The notes under the pieces were generated by a model, which was not told the origin of the DNA, did not search any database, and was given only the letters and a program-made list of their open reading frames with translations. Below are positions 1-8,409 of a stretch of 64,000 nucleotides of DNA, piece by piece. Every line of letters begins with the position of its first letter. The stretch's first letter is position 1. A program made the position numbers and the translations under genes. The stretch spans positions 1 to 64,000 of the forward strand of contig CANQBX010000003.1 in the NCBI GenBank assembly GCA_947589095.1. Reading direction: 5' to 3'. The DNA is from an uncultured Lachnospiraceae bacterium. Lineage in GTDB: Bacteria; Bacillota; Clostridia; Lachnospirales; Lachnospiraceae.

Positions 1-175
1 TCGTCGATTGTAATCCGAGATTCCATACCCAGCATCCCGGATGAACAGTAAAGGTTAATGAATACCTCCGTAAGAGAGGGGTATGGATTCTCTCTTACAA
101 AGATTCGGGACTGACTGGAAGGTTGGTCCCTTTTCTGTTATGCTTTGTCTGCTGGCGGCCGGAAAGGAGCCAACA

Positions 176-1471
176 ATGGCAAAGTTTTTATCTTATGAAG
201 ACCGCCTGATCATCGCCAAACGTCTCCAGGAGCATGCCTCCTTTGGCGAGATCGGCAAGGAACTGGGCCGCGACCGCACCACGATTGCCAAGGAGGTAAA
301 GAAGTACTCCTATGAGAAGAAGAGCGGACGCCCGGGCTTTCCCTACAACCCCTGCCGGTTCCGCACCTCCTGTAAGGCGAAGGGGCTCTGCGGGAACAGC
401 TGTACCCACCAGTCGGCTTACAAATGCAGCCTCTGTTCCGAGTGCGGCATCCACTGCCCCGACTTTGAGGAAGAGGTCTGCTCCGTCAGGACGAAGCCTC
501 CCTATGTCTGCAACGGATGTGCGGGGCTTCCCAAATGCACCCTCCGGAAGCGGATCTATGATCCGGCTGATGCGCATGAACTGTCCCACCGCGCCATTTC
601 CGAATCCAGGACCGGGATCCTTTCAAACGAGGACGACATTGCAAGGATCAATGGGATCGTCAGTCCCCTTGTGCGGAACGGGCAGTCCCTGCATCAGGTC
701 TACCTGGACCATGTGGACGACCTGATGTGCAGCGAGAAGACGCTGTACAATTATGTCGATGCCCAGCTTTTTGATATCAGGAACATCGACCTTCCCCGCA
801 AGGTCAAGTACCGCCCGCGTTACAAACAGCCCGAGTTCAAGGTGGATCGGGGATGCCGGATCGGGAGGAACTATTCGGATTTTCAGAAGTTCCTTGCGGA
901 TAACCCGGAAAGCACCATCGTCCAGATGGACAGCGTCATCGGGCGTGTCGGGGGGAAATGCCTGCTCACCATCCATTTCGTCGAGACCGGCCTGATGCTG
1001 GCGTTCCTGCGGGATGCCAACACCTCGGGGTCTGTCATCCGTATCATCAATGCACTGGATGAGCTCCTTGGCGCGAAGGCGTTTAACCGGCTGTTCCCGG
1101 TCATCCTGACCGACAACGGGAGCGAATTCTCCAACCCGAAGGAGATCGAATACCGTCAGTCCTGGCCGTATTCGAGGACAAAGGTCTTTTACTGCGACCC
1201 GGGTTCCCCTTATCAGAAGGGAGCCTGTGAGGTCAACCATGAGCTGATCCGCCGTGTCCTTCCCAAGGGAAGCAGCTTTGATGGCCTGGCGCAGGAGGAT
1301 ATATCCCTGATGATGGACCATATCAACTCTTACAAAAGGAAAAAGCTGAACAATCGCAGCCCATACGATGCGTTCAGCTTTTACTACGGAGAAGATCTGC
1401 TTAAGAAACTGGGATGTTCGCCGGTAGCGGCCGGGGACATCATCTTAAAGCCGAAGCTTCTCAAAAAGTAA
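176..1471 (+). CDS. IS30-family DDE transposase
   Basis: This 431-residue protein catalyses transposition of the surrounding insertion sequence. The N-terminal 45 residues form the IS30-type helix-turn-helix (SFGEIGKELGRDRTTIAKEV). A Cys-rich segment follows at about residues 60-125, a likely zinc-binding region. The integrase core has the acidic triad in IS30 context: D252 (VQMDS), D313 (ILTDNGSEF) and E352 (GACEVNHELIRRVLPKG). Start 176 is chosen because AAAGGAG lies just upstream and the family protein begins at MAKFLSYED; an upstream ATG at 83 would add 31 residues unlike the family. The frame is open to the end, so it is probably active. Confidence 0.92.
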   Translation: MAKFLSYEDRLIIAKRLQEHASFGEIGKELGRDRTTIAKEVKKYSYEKKSGRPGFPYNPCRFRTSCKAKGLCGNSCTHQSAYKCSLCSECGIHCPDFEEEVCSVRTKPPYVCNGCAGLPKCTLRKRIYDPADAHELSHRAISESRTGILSNEDDIARINGIVSPLVRNGQSLHQVYLDHVDDLMCSEKTLYNYVDAQLFDIRNIDLPRKVKYRPRYKQPEFKVDRGCRIGRNYSDFQKFLADNPESTIVQMDSVIGRVGGKCLLTIHFVETGLMLAFLRDANTSGSVIRIINALDELLGAKAFNRLFPVILTDNGSEFSNPKEIEYRQSWPYSRTKVFYCDPGSPYQKGACEVNHELIRRVLPKGSSFDGLAQEDISLMMDHINSYKRKKLNNRSPYDAFSFYYGEDLLKKLGCSPVAAGDIILKPKLLKK

Positions 1472-1633
1472 CAGTACGATCTGCAAGGGCCGCCAGAACA
1501 GACCGCAAAACCGTGAATGCAGAGGGATGGATTCTCCGAATACAAAAATTTCGAGCGGGAATTGATCCCTGGTTCTGGTGTGCAGATTTCCTGCTGAACG
1601 CATTATACCATACCGGTCCGGAAAAGGAAAGTA

Positions 1634-1753
1634 TGGAATCTCGTTTACAAAACGGGAAAGTCGGTTACAAAGCGGGAATCTCGCTTACAAAACAGGAATC
1701 TCATTTACAAAACGGGACTCTTGGGTTACAAACGGGACTCTCGGCTTGCAATT
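1634..1753 (+). repeat. Six 20-bp tandem units at IS right end
   Basis: Six consecutive 20-bp units of the form GGGAATCTCGNTTACAAAAC run with an exact 20-bp period from 1634; the fifth and sixth are diverged. One inverted unit lies at 7-30 and one direct unit near 80. A periodic array at an IS end is consistent with several transposase-binding sites rather than a single terminal inverted repeat. There are no spacers, so this is not a CRISPR array. Confidence 0.75.
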
Positions 1754-1843
1754 TACCTTTCATTTAATCTATTACTCTTAGTTGCTAAACTTATAGTTTG
1801 TTCTATTTTATGGGAGTATTAACTGCTGCTTTATACTGTAAAC

Positions 1844-1893
1844 AAGAAAGAGTGTAGCCTGCTTTATAAACACTGCAGACTACACTCTTTCTT
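1844..1893. terminator. Hairpin terminator downstream of cell-wall-binding protein
   Basis: A perfect 14-bp inverted repeat (AAGAAAGAGTGTAG at 1844-1857 with its complement at 1880-1893) lies 33 bp beyond the stop of the minus-strand gene at 1926. T-rich sequence on either side would let it act in both directions. The rest of 1754-1925 is AT-rich with no gene seen. Confidence 0.6.
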
Positions 1894-1925
1894 TATTCTA
1901 TGAATCACACACTACTTTATTAGCA

Positions 1926-2567
1926 TCAGCCATGAAGATCGAGACCACTGAGATCTCCTAGACCATCTGGATGAGCTGAACCTCCACTTACCTCTCCTCC
2001 GCCTAGAGAGTTGAGGAAATCTTCAAACTCTGCGTCTGACATTGAACCGGAAGTACCACTTGAACTTGTGTTTGTTGGCTGCTGCTGGGGAGCATCTGTG
2101 GCGGTGGCACTGTCCTCGGGAATACCGGCTACGTCTTGTGTAACAACGCCGGTACTTCTAATTGAGTCTAAACCAGATGTTATGGCACCGAAGGTGCCAT
2201 CATGCTGCTGATTAAAGGTAAGATAAACGGTTTGTCCGTTGACTGTGTAGGCACCATCTGTGTATGCCATTCTGCCGTACCAGCCATCATGCTCTGTTTG
2301 GCAGAAATACCATTTGTTTGTTATAGTATCATGAATTAAACCAGCGTACATGTGACCGTCACCGGGTGCTAGAAGATACCAAGAGCCGTCTAAGTCTTGA
2401 AACCAGGAGTTGGTTACATCGGCTGTGCGTGCTTGATTGAAAAGATACCAGGTGCCGTCTGCTGAGACATGCCAACGATCAGTTTGATTCAAGTCAGCAA
2501 AGGATACCATTCCCATAAGAACTGATAAAACCATAGAGAACACAAAAAGTCTGAATGTCTTTTTCAT
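1926..2567 (-). CDS. Secreted protein with cell-wall-binding-like repeats
   Basis: A 213-residue exported protein. Residues 1-24 are a classical signal peptide (MKKTFRLFVFSMVLS, cleavage near SFA-D). Residues 30-140 hold three or four WYLF / SWYLL / KWYF motifs with Gly and aromatic spacing, like the choline/cell-wall-binding repeats of Gram-positive surface proteins. The C-terminal ~80 residues are Ser/Thr/Gln/Gly-rich low complexity. No enzyme domain is visible, so it may be a surface adhesin or cargo of the mobile element. A GGAGG site precedes ATG 2567. Its lower GC matches the left element rather than the genes after 3 kb. The exact repeat family is uncertain. Confidence 0.7.
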   Translation of the reverse strand: MKKTFRLFVFSMVLSVLMGMVSFADLNQTDRWHVSADGTWYLFNQARTADVTNSWFQDLDGSWYLLAPGDGHMYAGLIHDTITNKWYFCQTEHDGWYGRMAYTDGAYTVNGQTVYLTFNQQHDGTFGAITSGLDSIRSTGVVTQDVAGIPEDSATATDAPQQQPTNTSSSGTSGSMSDAEFEDFLNSLGGGEVSGGSAHPDGLGDLSGLDLHG

Positions 2568-2596
2568 AGCTTACCTCCGAAGTATTTGTTATCATA

Positions 2597-2625
2597 AGTG
2601 TACTATTCATAAACTAGAATTGCAA
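2597..2625 (-). promoter_or_regulatory. Promoter of the secreted repeat protein
   Basis: Read on the minus strand: TTGCAA (2625-2620), 17-bp spacer, TACACT (2602-2597), 30 bp before the ATG at 2567. Good match to a housekeeping-sigma promoter. Confidence 0.5.
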
Positions 2626-2661
2626 TGCTTTTTTCATGAAATTAAAACCGTGTAGTCAAGC

Positions 2662-2772
2662 GGTTGATAGAAAAATGCGTCTATCAACCACAGCCCATAA
2701 TTATGGGTGCGCTGGCCATTCTGCCTCCAGCCGTCAAGGGGCAAGTGGTATCTGCTTCGCAGACCCCTTGAC
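2662..2772. repeat. Cluster of three hairpins near element end
   Basis: Three inverted repeats occur in 110 bp: GGTTGATAG / CTATCAACC (2662-2670, 2681-2689), CCCATAATTATGGG (2694-2707) and GTCAAGGGG / CCCCTTGAC (2733-2741, 2764-2772). No gene is present. Such dense hairpins next to an attachment-site-like sequence could be recombination or transfer sites or a multi-hairpin terminator; which one is not decided by the sequence. Confidence 0.5.
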
Positions 2773-2863
2773 TGCTTCTATCCTGATATGTTAGAATCTG
2801 ATACATCAGGCTGCCACACGAAGGGCATGACGGGAGGGAGGATTGGGAAGTATATCTGTAATC

Positions 2864-2951
2864 TTGAGGACAGTTTGAGGACAGTGTACTTTTCTCCTTG
2901 ATTTTATTGGGTTTTTAGACCCTAATAGTGTTCGAATCCCGTCTCGCGCTC
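2864..2951 (+). other. Putative attachment-site junction with tRNA 3'-end remnant
   Basis: Positions 2929-2951 contain a T-loop-like GTTCGAATCCCGTC followed by TCGCGCTC, as in the 3' end of a tRNA gene, and a strong terminator follows directly. No D-arm or acceptor 5' strand is found upstream and the T-stem does not pair properly, so this is only a 3' remnant. Two direct 11-bp copies of TTGAGGACAGT (2864-2874, 2875-2885) lie just inside, like integrase arm sites. Together this fits the chromosome junction of an element integrated into a tRNA 3' end, with the intact tRNA beyond the left edge. The tRNA identity is not determined. Confidence 0.5.
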
Positions 2952-2960
2952 TTTTATTAT

Positions 2961-2990
2961 CCGTGTCAGGTTCTGACACGGTTTTATTAT
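2961..2990 (+). terminator. Rho-independent terminator after tRNA remnant
   Basis: CCGTGTCAG (2961-2969), loop, CTGACACGG (2973-2981) and then TTTTATTAT. It would have been the terminator of the original tRNA gene. Confidence 0.75.
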
Positions 2991-3012
2991 AATATTTAGC
3001 GGGAGTGCTGTC

Positions 3013-4644
3013 ATGGGGCTTATAAGCGGTATCCGGATGCAATGGAAACAATTTGAAGGCGAGGCGGCTGAAACTGCGAAAGACTTTTGCCGCTGTTTTC
3101 GTGAAAGAAAGATCTTCCGTTGGTTTGCGGCGGTCTGGATCCTGGTGTGCTATGGTGTGAGGCTGCTGCAGTGGCAGGTGTTTATTGACAGCGATATTAT
3201 GCTGCATGCCCCGGAGGAGTTAATGTATTCCTGGTATGGCAGCCGCAGGTTCGGACTGATTCTGAGCAAGAAGCTTTTTGCATTTATGCGCCTTACGCCG
3301 CAGTTTGCGACGCTTTTGGCGATGCTTGCGTTGTGGTGTCTGGCGGTTATACTGGATTACTGCATTTATGTATGGAGCCGGAAGAAGGCGAAAGGAGCGG
3401 CCGGATATGTCGCCGCGGCGTTTCTTTTGTCGGCGCCGGTTCTGGCAGAGCAGTTCTTTTTCCTGCTGCAGGTATTTGAGATCGCCATGGCGATGATTTA
3501 CTGTGTGATCGCCGCGTTCTGTGCAGAACAGGCGGTTGCGCAGAGGAAGAGCAGCTTCTGGTATCTGCTCTCGCTGGGCTTTATGGTGTGGGCGTTCGGA
3601 TCGTATCCGGCATTCCCCGCATTTTATATTACGCTGATTCTGATTTCCTACATTCTGGCGTCGGTTCTGGGAGGGGCGGACTGCGGTTTTAAGGAGGGAC
3701 TGATCCATGCCGGACATTTCCTTCTGGGCTTCGGCGTTTCCTGGGCACTGGGGAAGCTGCTGTGCTGGTGGAAGGGCGCGGATTCGACTTATGTGATGGC
3801 TATGTTCGGGTGGGGCCGTAAGGAGATTGCCGAGGCGCTGTCCTGCCTGTTCAGCGATGCAAGACGTATTTATCTGGCGGAATGGAGGGTATTTTTCCAT
3901 CCGTATTTCCTGTGGGCAGCGCTTGCATCTTCCCTCTGGCTCATAGGAAAGGCATGGAAGAGAAAAAAGAATTTTTGCTGGATTCTGCTGGCGGTCGTGC
4001 TGCTGTTTTTCTCGCCGATGTTTATTACGTTTATCACCGCAACGAACCAGCCGATCCGCGGACATCTCACATATACTCTGACATTTGCGTTTTATGCCGG
4101 GATTCTGTATCTGCTGGTTTACGATACGCTGACTGAAAAGGGCGGGAGAACGGCGGCTGCGAAGCTGCCGCGGCCCGCAAAAACGGTGCTGCTCGCGGCA
4201 ATGACTGTCCTGACGGCCTCCGCCGCATGGGGACAGGCTGTCAATCTGAACCAGCTGTGGGAGACGGCTTATGAAAGCTATCAGAGCGATGAACTGATGG
4301 CGGAACGGGTATACAATGAGATCTGCCGTGTGGCGGACAGGCCGGATATGGATAATTGTAAGGTGGTATTCGTCGGGACGAGGGATACGAAGCTGGCCGG
4401 AAGACCGCAGATGGGGGATGTGATCGGCTATTCCTATTTCACTTTTGGTTATACGGATGTTGTGGGAGTTACGCCGAGACTTCGGAACCTGTTCCTGGTA
4501 TTGGGGATGCGTATGGGTATGCCGGATGCGGATGATTATGCGAAAGCGGTGGAGGCCTGCCGGGGGAGGCAGTGCTGGCCGGCCAATGATTCCGTTTTTC
4601 TTCTGGACGGAATGGTAGTGGTGAAGCTTTCCGATGAGGAGTAG
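3013..4644 (+). CDS. GtrII-like membrane glucosyltransferase
   Basis: A 543-residue polytopic membrane protein with about eleven hydrophobic segments between residues 35 and 410 and a soluble C-terminal domain of roughly 120 residues. The early sequence DSDIML followed by a Trp/Tyr-rich stretch and GSRRFGLILSK resembles the GtrII family, which uses lipid-linked glucose to modify surface polysaccharides outside the membrane. Start ATG 3013 has GGGAG upstream. It stands alone right after the attachment-like junction and its terminator, so it is probably the first chromosomal gene. Substrate and acceptor are unknown. Confidence 0.65.
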   Translation: MGLISGIRMQWKQFEGEAAETAKDFCRCFRERKIFRWFAAVWILVCYGVRLLQWQVFIDSDIMLHAPEELMYSWYGSRRFGLILSKKLFAFMRLTPQFATLLAMLALWCLAVILDYCIYVWSRKKAKGAAGYVAAAFLLSAPVLAEQFFFLLQVFEIAMAMIYCVIAAFCAEQAVAQRKSSFWYLLSLGFMVWAFGSYPAFPAFYITLILISYILASVLGGADCGFKEGLIHAGHFLLGFGVSWALGKLLCWWKGADSTYVMAMFGWGRKEIAEALSCLFSDARRIYLAEWRVFFHPYFLWAALASSLWLIGKAWKRKKNFCWILLAVVLLFFSPMFITFITATNQPIRGHLTYTLTFAFYAGILYLLVYDTLTEKGGRTAAAKLPRPAKTVLLAAMTVLTASAAWGQAVNLNQLWETAYESYQSDELMAERVYNEICRVADRPDMDNCKVVFVGTRDTKLAGRPQMGDVIGYSYFTFGYTDVVGVTPRLRNLFLVLGMRMGMPDADDYAKAVEACRGRQCWPANDSVFLLDGMVVVKLSDEE

Positions 4645-4830
4645 CCTGCGCGTTCGTTCTCTGGGCAGGCATGGCTGATGCAGTTGCGTAAATAAATATA
4701 AAAAAACAGACTAAATCCGAAATGTTCCGATAAAACAGCGAGAATATTTCGGATTTATTCAAATAATTGCAGTCAATTGCTTCAAAAATAAAGAAGATAC
4801 AAATATTTTAAAATTTTTTCCAAAAAAGTA

Positions 4831-4859
4831 TTGACAAATATGCGGACATCTGATATAGT
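4831..4859 (+). promoter_or_regulatory. Strong sigma-A-type promoter
   Basis: TTGACA (4831-4836), 17-bp spacer, TATAGT (4854-4859). It drives the region 4866-5281, which has no convincing ORF. Confidence 0.75.
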
Positions 4860-4865
4860 AAAACC

Positions 4866-5281
4866 ATCAAAAACAAAGACGCAAAAGAGAGACACGAAAT
4901 CTAAGCAAAGGAGGTACAGTCCAAAGAACACGTAAGTTTCGTTCCATCTGTGGGATAGATGGAACACAGGATTTCCGATCTGTGACGAAGACCTCGAAGA
5001 GAATATCTAAGATGGCTGCAGGATCACCGGTTCATGATATGACGAGAAAGTATGATGGATCAGAGAGATTCCGATCGCAGGGATTAGAGTGATAAGAATA
5101 GAGAATAAGGAGAGGGCGACGGTCGGCAGAGAGGAGAAATTTATATAGATAAAATTAAAAAAGAGAGGTACGGTCCAATGGATGCAATAGTTTAATGAGG
5201 GTATCGGCGAGAGAAAAGAAGCTGATACCCTCGAATAGCGTTCAGAGGGAGATGTGTGCGCCGCCGGGGCGCTTTTTTTAT
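4866..5281 (+). ncRNA. Candidate structured non-coding RNA or long leader
   Basis: A strong promoter is followed by about 400 purine-rich bases and ends in two hairpins: GAGGGTATC / GATACCCTC (about 5198-5234) and a GC-rich GCGCC / GGGCGC stem with a T run ending near 5281. A further hairpin GTTCCATCT / AGATGGAAC lies at 4941-4965. The sequence GAGGTACRGTCCA occurs twice, at 4912 and 5165. The only reading frames are tiny (five codons at 5178; 26 codons near 5011 without a ribosome-binding site). A promoter-structure-terminator unit without an ORF suggests an expressed RNA. I could not match it to 6S, RNase P, SRP or tmRNA signatures. A short-peptide leader is an alternative. Confidence 0.4.
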
Positions 5282-5371
5282 GTTCTCTGAACAGCTGGCA
5301 AAAGTCTTCCGGCTGCCTTGGCCGCCGGAAGTTTTCCTGCTTGTGTAAAAACCGGATGAATCGTATAATAA

Positions 5372-5521
5372 GAAAAGAACTGCAGCGCGGAGATCCGGAG
5401 GGAGCGGAACCATTTTTCCGAGGTGTATACCGCGGAGCCGTACAACCGGGATTATTACTGCGGGCTGTGGGAAGACGCCGGATTTGCCGTGACGGATCGG
5501 TATGGCTCAGATTCCGGTAAG
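5372..5521 (+). pseudogene. Possible gene remnant, unrecognised
   Basis: One frame here reads HFSEVYTAEPYNRDYYCGLW and then AGFAVTDRY, which looks like real protein sequence, but it is open for only about 50 codons, has no start with a ribosome-binding site and runs into the 3' end of the minus-strand gene at 5507. A TTGTGT-17-TATAAT promoter-like sequence at 5341-5369 precedes it. It could be the end of a deleted gene; the family is not recognised and chance cannot be excluded. Confidence 0.2.
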
Positions 5522-6640
5522 ATCGAAAGGCGGCGTGTATTCTTCCTTCGCGCTGCTTTTATGCTGCATATAGCCGGCGGTCAGACCCAGATCGATGGCT
5601 GTATGCAGGACCGATTCATATTCGAAGGTAGTGATGCGGCGGTTTAGCTCCGGGAAACGGCGAACGGAACCGTCGGAGGGATCGGAGAGGCCGGAGGCCC
5701 CCGGATTGCCGGCGCCGGATGCATCGGAGCAGACCGGCGGCGCGGCCGCTTCTCCCGCAGGGGTATACTGGCTCATCAGGCTGAGGAGCCATTGCCCTTC
5801 TGGCAGGTTGTCTTTCATCCAGCGGAGAAGGCGGATGGAATCCGCCCGGGCGCCGGGAAGCACCATATGGCGGACGATAACGCCGGAACGCAGGAGGCCG
5901 TTTTCATCCATGACCGGCGCTCCGGTCTGATCGATCATCTGCCGGATGGCCCGGGAAGCGTATGTAAAATAATCGCCGGCCCGGGAATAGCGGGCGGCCA
6001 GCGACGGATCGAAGTATTTGAGATCGGGGAGCCAGATATCCACATAATCGGACAGGGCGCGGACGATCTCCGGGCGCTCATAGCCGCCGCAGTTATAGAC
6101 GATCGGGATCGTTAAACGGTCACGGACCAGATCCAGCGCCTTTACGACGGAAGGCAGGTACTGGGTAGCGGTAACAAGATTGATATTGTACGCGCCCTCA
6201 TCCTGCAGGCGCAGGAAAATATCGGCCAGCCTGCGGACGGTGATCTCTTTGCCGAAATGCCCGTGGCTGATGGGATAGTTCTGGCAGAAGCAGCAGCCCA
6301 GGGTGCAGCCGCTGAAGAAGACGGCGCCGCTGCCGCGAAGGCCGCCGTTTGGCTCCTGCGGCCGGCCGGCGGCGGAACCGGCGGACTGACTGTCGGAGGA
6401 AGCGTGCCGGCCGGAGCCGTCCATGCCGGCTGCAGGGGAAAGATCCGGGCTTCCGCTGATGCAGGGTTCTTCCCAACGGTGCAGGGCTGCCCGCGCTATT
6501 CGAATGCGGTCGGTGCAGCGGCAGCCGCCCAGCGGCTGAGCCGTCCGGTCCGCGCCGCACCGGCGGGGGCAGAGGGTGCAGGATCTGTATTGTTCCCCGG
6601 AAAGGATCGCGGGGATCTCCGGCTGTTGTTTCGGCTTCAT
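5507..6640 (-). CDS. PflX-like radical SAM protein
   Basis: A 377-residue radical SAM enzyme of the PflX/COG1313 type, related to pyruvate formate-lyase activases; the substrate is unknown for this group. The N-terminus has the family Cys motif CTLCPRRCGADR. The [4Fe-4S]/SAM motif is CTLGCCFCQN (CxxxCxxC) with FFSG just before. The barrel continues with LVTATQYLPSVVKALDLVR and PDLKYFDPSLA. Two low-complexity Gly/Ser/Pro/Ala inserts, at about residues 60-100 and 298-325, are not part of the usual family core and recall inserts in other proteins of this window. ATG 6640 has GGGAGA upstream. It may be co-transcribed with the small gene at 6793. Confidence 0.85.
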   Translation of the reverse strand: MKPKQQPEIPAILSGEQYRSCTLCPRRCGADRTAQPLGGCRCTDRIRIARAALHRWEEPCISGSPDLSPAAGMDGSGRHASSDSQSAGSAAGRPQEPNGGLRGSGAVFFSGCTLGCCFCQNYPISHGHFGKEITVRRLADIFLRLQDEGAYNINLVTATQYLPSVVKALDLVRDRLTIPIVYNCGGYERPEIVRALSDYVDIWLPDLKYFDPSLAARYSRAGDYFTYASRAIRQMIDQTGAPVMDENGLLRSGVIVRHMVLPGARADSIRLLRWMKDNLPEGQWLLSLMSQYTPAGEAAAPPVCSDASGAGNPGASGLSDPSDGSVRRFPELNRRITTFEYESVLHTAIDLGLTAGYMQHKSSAKEEYTPPFDLTGI

Positions 6641-6792
6641 AAAAGGTCTCCCTATCGCTCAGGCTATACCGGCATGCGGAAAAGGCGGACGGCCTTCCGC
6701 ACCGGTAACATTACCATTGTACATGCAGCGGGATATTTTTGCAATGCCGGTCCGGAGATATTTCGCGGGATCCGGGCGCGCTTCCTGCGGTC

Positions 6793-7044
6793 TCAGTCTT
6801 CCAGAATGTCTCCCGAATACCGGTACATCTGCGCGTAGGCTTCCAGTTCCTCGTCGGATTCCGGAAGGGCCGGGATCAGTCCGGTGCAGTCTGTGGCGGA
6901 GCCGGCCTTCATTTCGACGGTGTCGTCGTCCATGAAGCAGCCGTAGGGATCAACGCCGGTATCGTCGCCGGGATCCTCGCAGGGATATTCCCGTATTCTG
7001 TCGTCGCCGGAAGAACCGCTTCCGCGTGAAAAGCTTTGCCGCAT
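6793..7044 (-). CDS. Small acidic hypothetical protein
   Basis: 83 residues, Asp/Glu-rich, with DCTGLIPALPESDEELEAY near residues 50-70, a pattern typical of a small conserved Clostridia protein that I cannot assign a function. No signal peptide or membrane segment. AAAGGAAA lies upstream of ATG 7044. It lies 152 bp upstream of the radical SAM gene on the same strand, so the two may form a unit. 7045-7321 holds only regulatory or unassigned sequence. Confidence 0.55.
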   Translation of the reverse strand: MRQSFSRGSGSSGDDRIREYPCEDPGDDTGVDPYGCFMDDDTVEMKAGSATDCTGLIPALPESDEELEAYAQMYRYSGDILED

Positions 7045-7321
7045 ACTATCATTTCCTTTCTTTGTCGGATTCCCATGCCTGATCGGCTTTTCAGAGCTTT
7101 CGCGGATATCCGGCCGGATCAGTCAGGTTCGCGGATAGTATGCGGAGCCGGAGCGGGAAGTATACGGAGTATTGTTGGGAGAACGGGATGTCACAGGCTG
7201 CGGAAAATGGACATTACCGCAGGGAAAGTGGTCGTTTCTGCGCACTATTTATGCGTGAATGAATAGAATCCGACAGATAAAGGAGAGATAATATAGTTGA
7301 CAAATAGGAAGGAGGGGCGGC

Positions 7322-8371
7322 ATGAAACTGAATTATGACAGAAAGCAGATCGAGGACGCGATAGACCGGGTCGCAGAGCGGACTATGAGGATGGATCTGA
7401 CCTGGGACTGGCCCTGCGGCGTCGCCTATTACGGCATCGGCGAGGCGTATGAGAAGACAAAGAATGAAAAGTATTTAAAGCTTTTAAAGGACCGGGTGGA
7501 TGAGCTGATCGAGCTGGGACTTCCGAATGTGTGGACCGTGAACGCCTGTGCCATGGGGCACTGCCTGATCACGCTTTATGAGGCTTCCGGAGAGCAGAAA
7601 TACTGGGATATCCTGATGAGCAAGATCGAATATCTGCGCAAAGACGCGCTGCGTTTCGGCGATCATGTGCTGCAGCATACGGTTTCCGCCAAAAATGATT
7701 TTCCGGAGCAGGCGTGGGCGGACACTCTGTTCATGGCGGCGTTTCTGATGCTGCGGGCCGGCGTGCTTCTGAAGGATGAGGAGCTGATCGACGACGCGCT
7801 GAATCAGTGGTACTGGCACATCAATTATCTGCAGGATGAGAGCACCGGTTTTTATTACCACGGATATAACAACATCACAAAGGATCACATGTCCGGCATC
7901 TACTGGGGGCGCGCCAACGCGTGGGCGGCCTACACCATGGCCCAGGTGGCGGGGACGCTGCCGGAGTGCTATCTGTATCCGAAATACATGGATGTGGCCG
8001 GTTCCCTGAACGACCAGCTGGCGGCGCTTAAGACTGTCCAGACGGAGAACGGCCTGTGGCGGACCGTCTTAAATGATCCGGAGTCCTATGAGGAGATTTC
8101 CGCCTCCGCGGGGATCGCGGCGGCTATGCTGGAGCGCGGCAACCCGCTGCATACGAAGTATATTAACCGTTCCATCAAGGGGATCCTTGACAATATAAGC
8201 GGGGATGGACGCGTCATGAATGTATCCGGCGGTACGGCGGTCATGCGGGACGCGGAAGGCTACCGCGGGATCTCCCGGCGCTGGATCCAGGGCTGGGGCC
8301 AGGGCCTGACGCTGGCATTCCTGGCGCGGGTACTGGCGTCCGACAGCATTCAGAAGGACGGGGCGCTTTAA
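7322..8371 (+). CDS. GH105 unsaturated rhamnogalacturonyl hydrolase
   Basis: A 349-residue cytoplasmic enzyme of the GH88/GH105 (YteR/YesR) fold. Family members remove the unsaturated galacturonyl residue that pectin lyases leave on rhamnogalacturonan oligomers. The (alpha/alpha)6 barrel is seen in the succession DLTWDWPCGVAYYGIGEAYE, WTVNACAMGHCL, WADTLFMAAFLMLRAG, YWGRANAWAAYTMAQV and GWGQGLTLAFLA. No signal peptide, so it acts after import. AGGAGG lies upstream of ATG 7322. First gene of a three-gene operon; 38 bp to the phosphorylase, supporting joint use of galacturonyl/rhamnosyl oligomers. Confidence 0.88.
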   Translation: MKLNYDRKQIEDAIDRVAERTMRMDLTWDWPCGVAYYGIGEAYEKTKNEKYLKLLKDRVDELIELGLPNVWTVNACAMGHCLITLYEASGEQKYWDILMSKIEYLRKDALRFGDHVLQHTVSAKNDFPEQAWADTLFMAAFLMLRAGVLLKDEELIDDALNQWYWHINYLQDESTGFYYHGYNNITKDHMSGIYWGRANAWAAYTMAQVAGTLPECYLYPKYMDVAGSLNDQLAALKTVQTENGLWRTVLNDPESYEEISASAGIAAAMLERGNPLHTKYINRSIKGILDNISGDGRVMNVSGGTAVMRDAEGYRGISRRWIQGWGQGLTLAFLARVLASDSIQKDGAL

Positions 8372-8409
8372 GCGGCGGCGTATCGCCGCTAAGACGGAAG
8401 GAGAAGGAT

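Larger units (their letters stand above)
7..1753 (+). mobile_element. IS30-family insertion sequence (left end possibly outside window)
   Basis: The element is built around an intact IS30-type transposase (176-1471). Its right side carries six ~20-bp units (1634-1753). Positions 7-30 contain the same unit in inverted orientation (reverse complement starts GGGTATGGAATCTCGG, compare GTATGGAATCTCG at 1631-1643), and a further direct copy starts near 80 (GGTATGGATTCTC). The ends therefore look like multi-copy transposase-binding arrays facing each other. Exact termini and target duplication cannot be set because the left side runs into the window edge. Being an IS30 element is well supported; the boundaries are inferred. 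Confidence 0.6.

Noticed and set aside
1634..1753. CRISPR array
   Set aside because: Units are contiguous 20-mers with no spacers; they belong to the IS end.
2895..2951. Complete tRNA gene
   Set aside because: Only the T-loop and 3' side are present; the T-stem does not pair and no D-arm or 5' acceptor strand exists.
4866..5281. RNase P RNA, 6S RNA, tmRNA or SRP RNA
   Set aside because: The conserved core sequences of these RNAs were not found.
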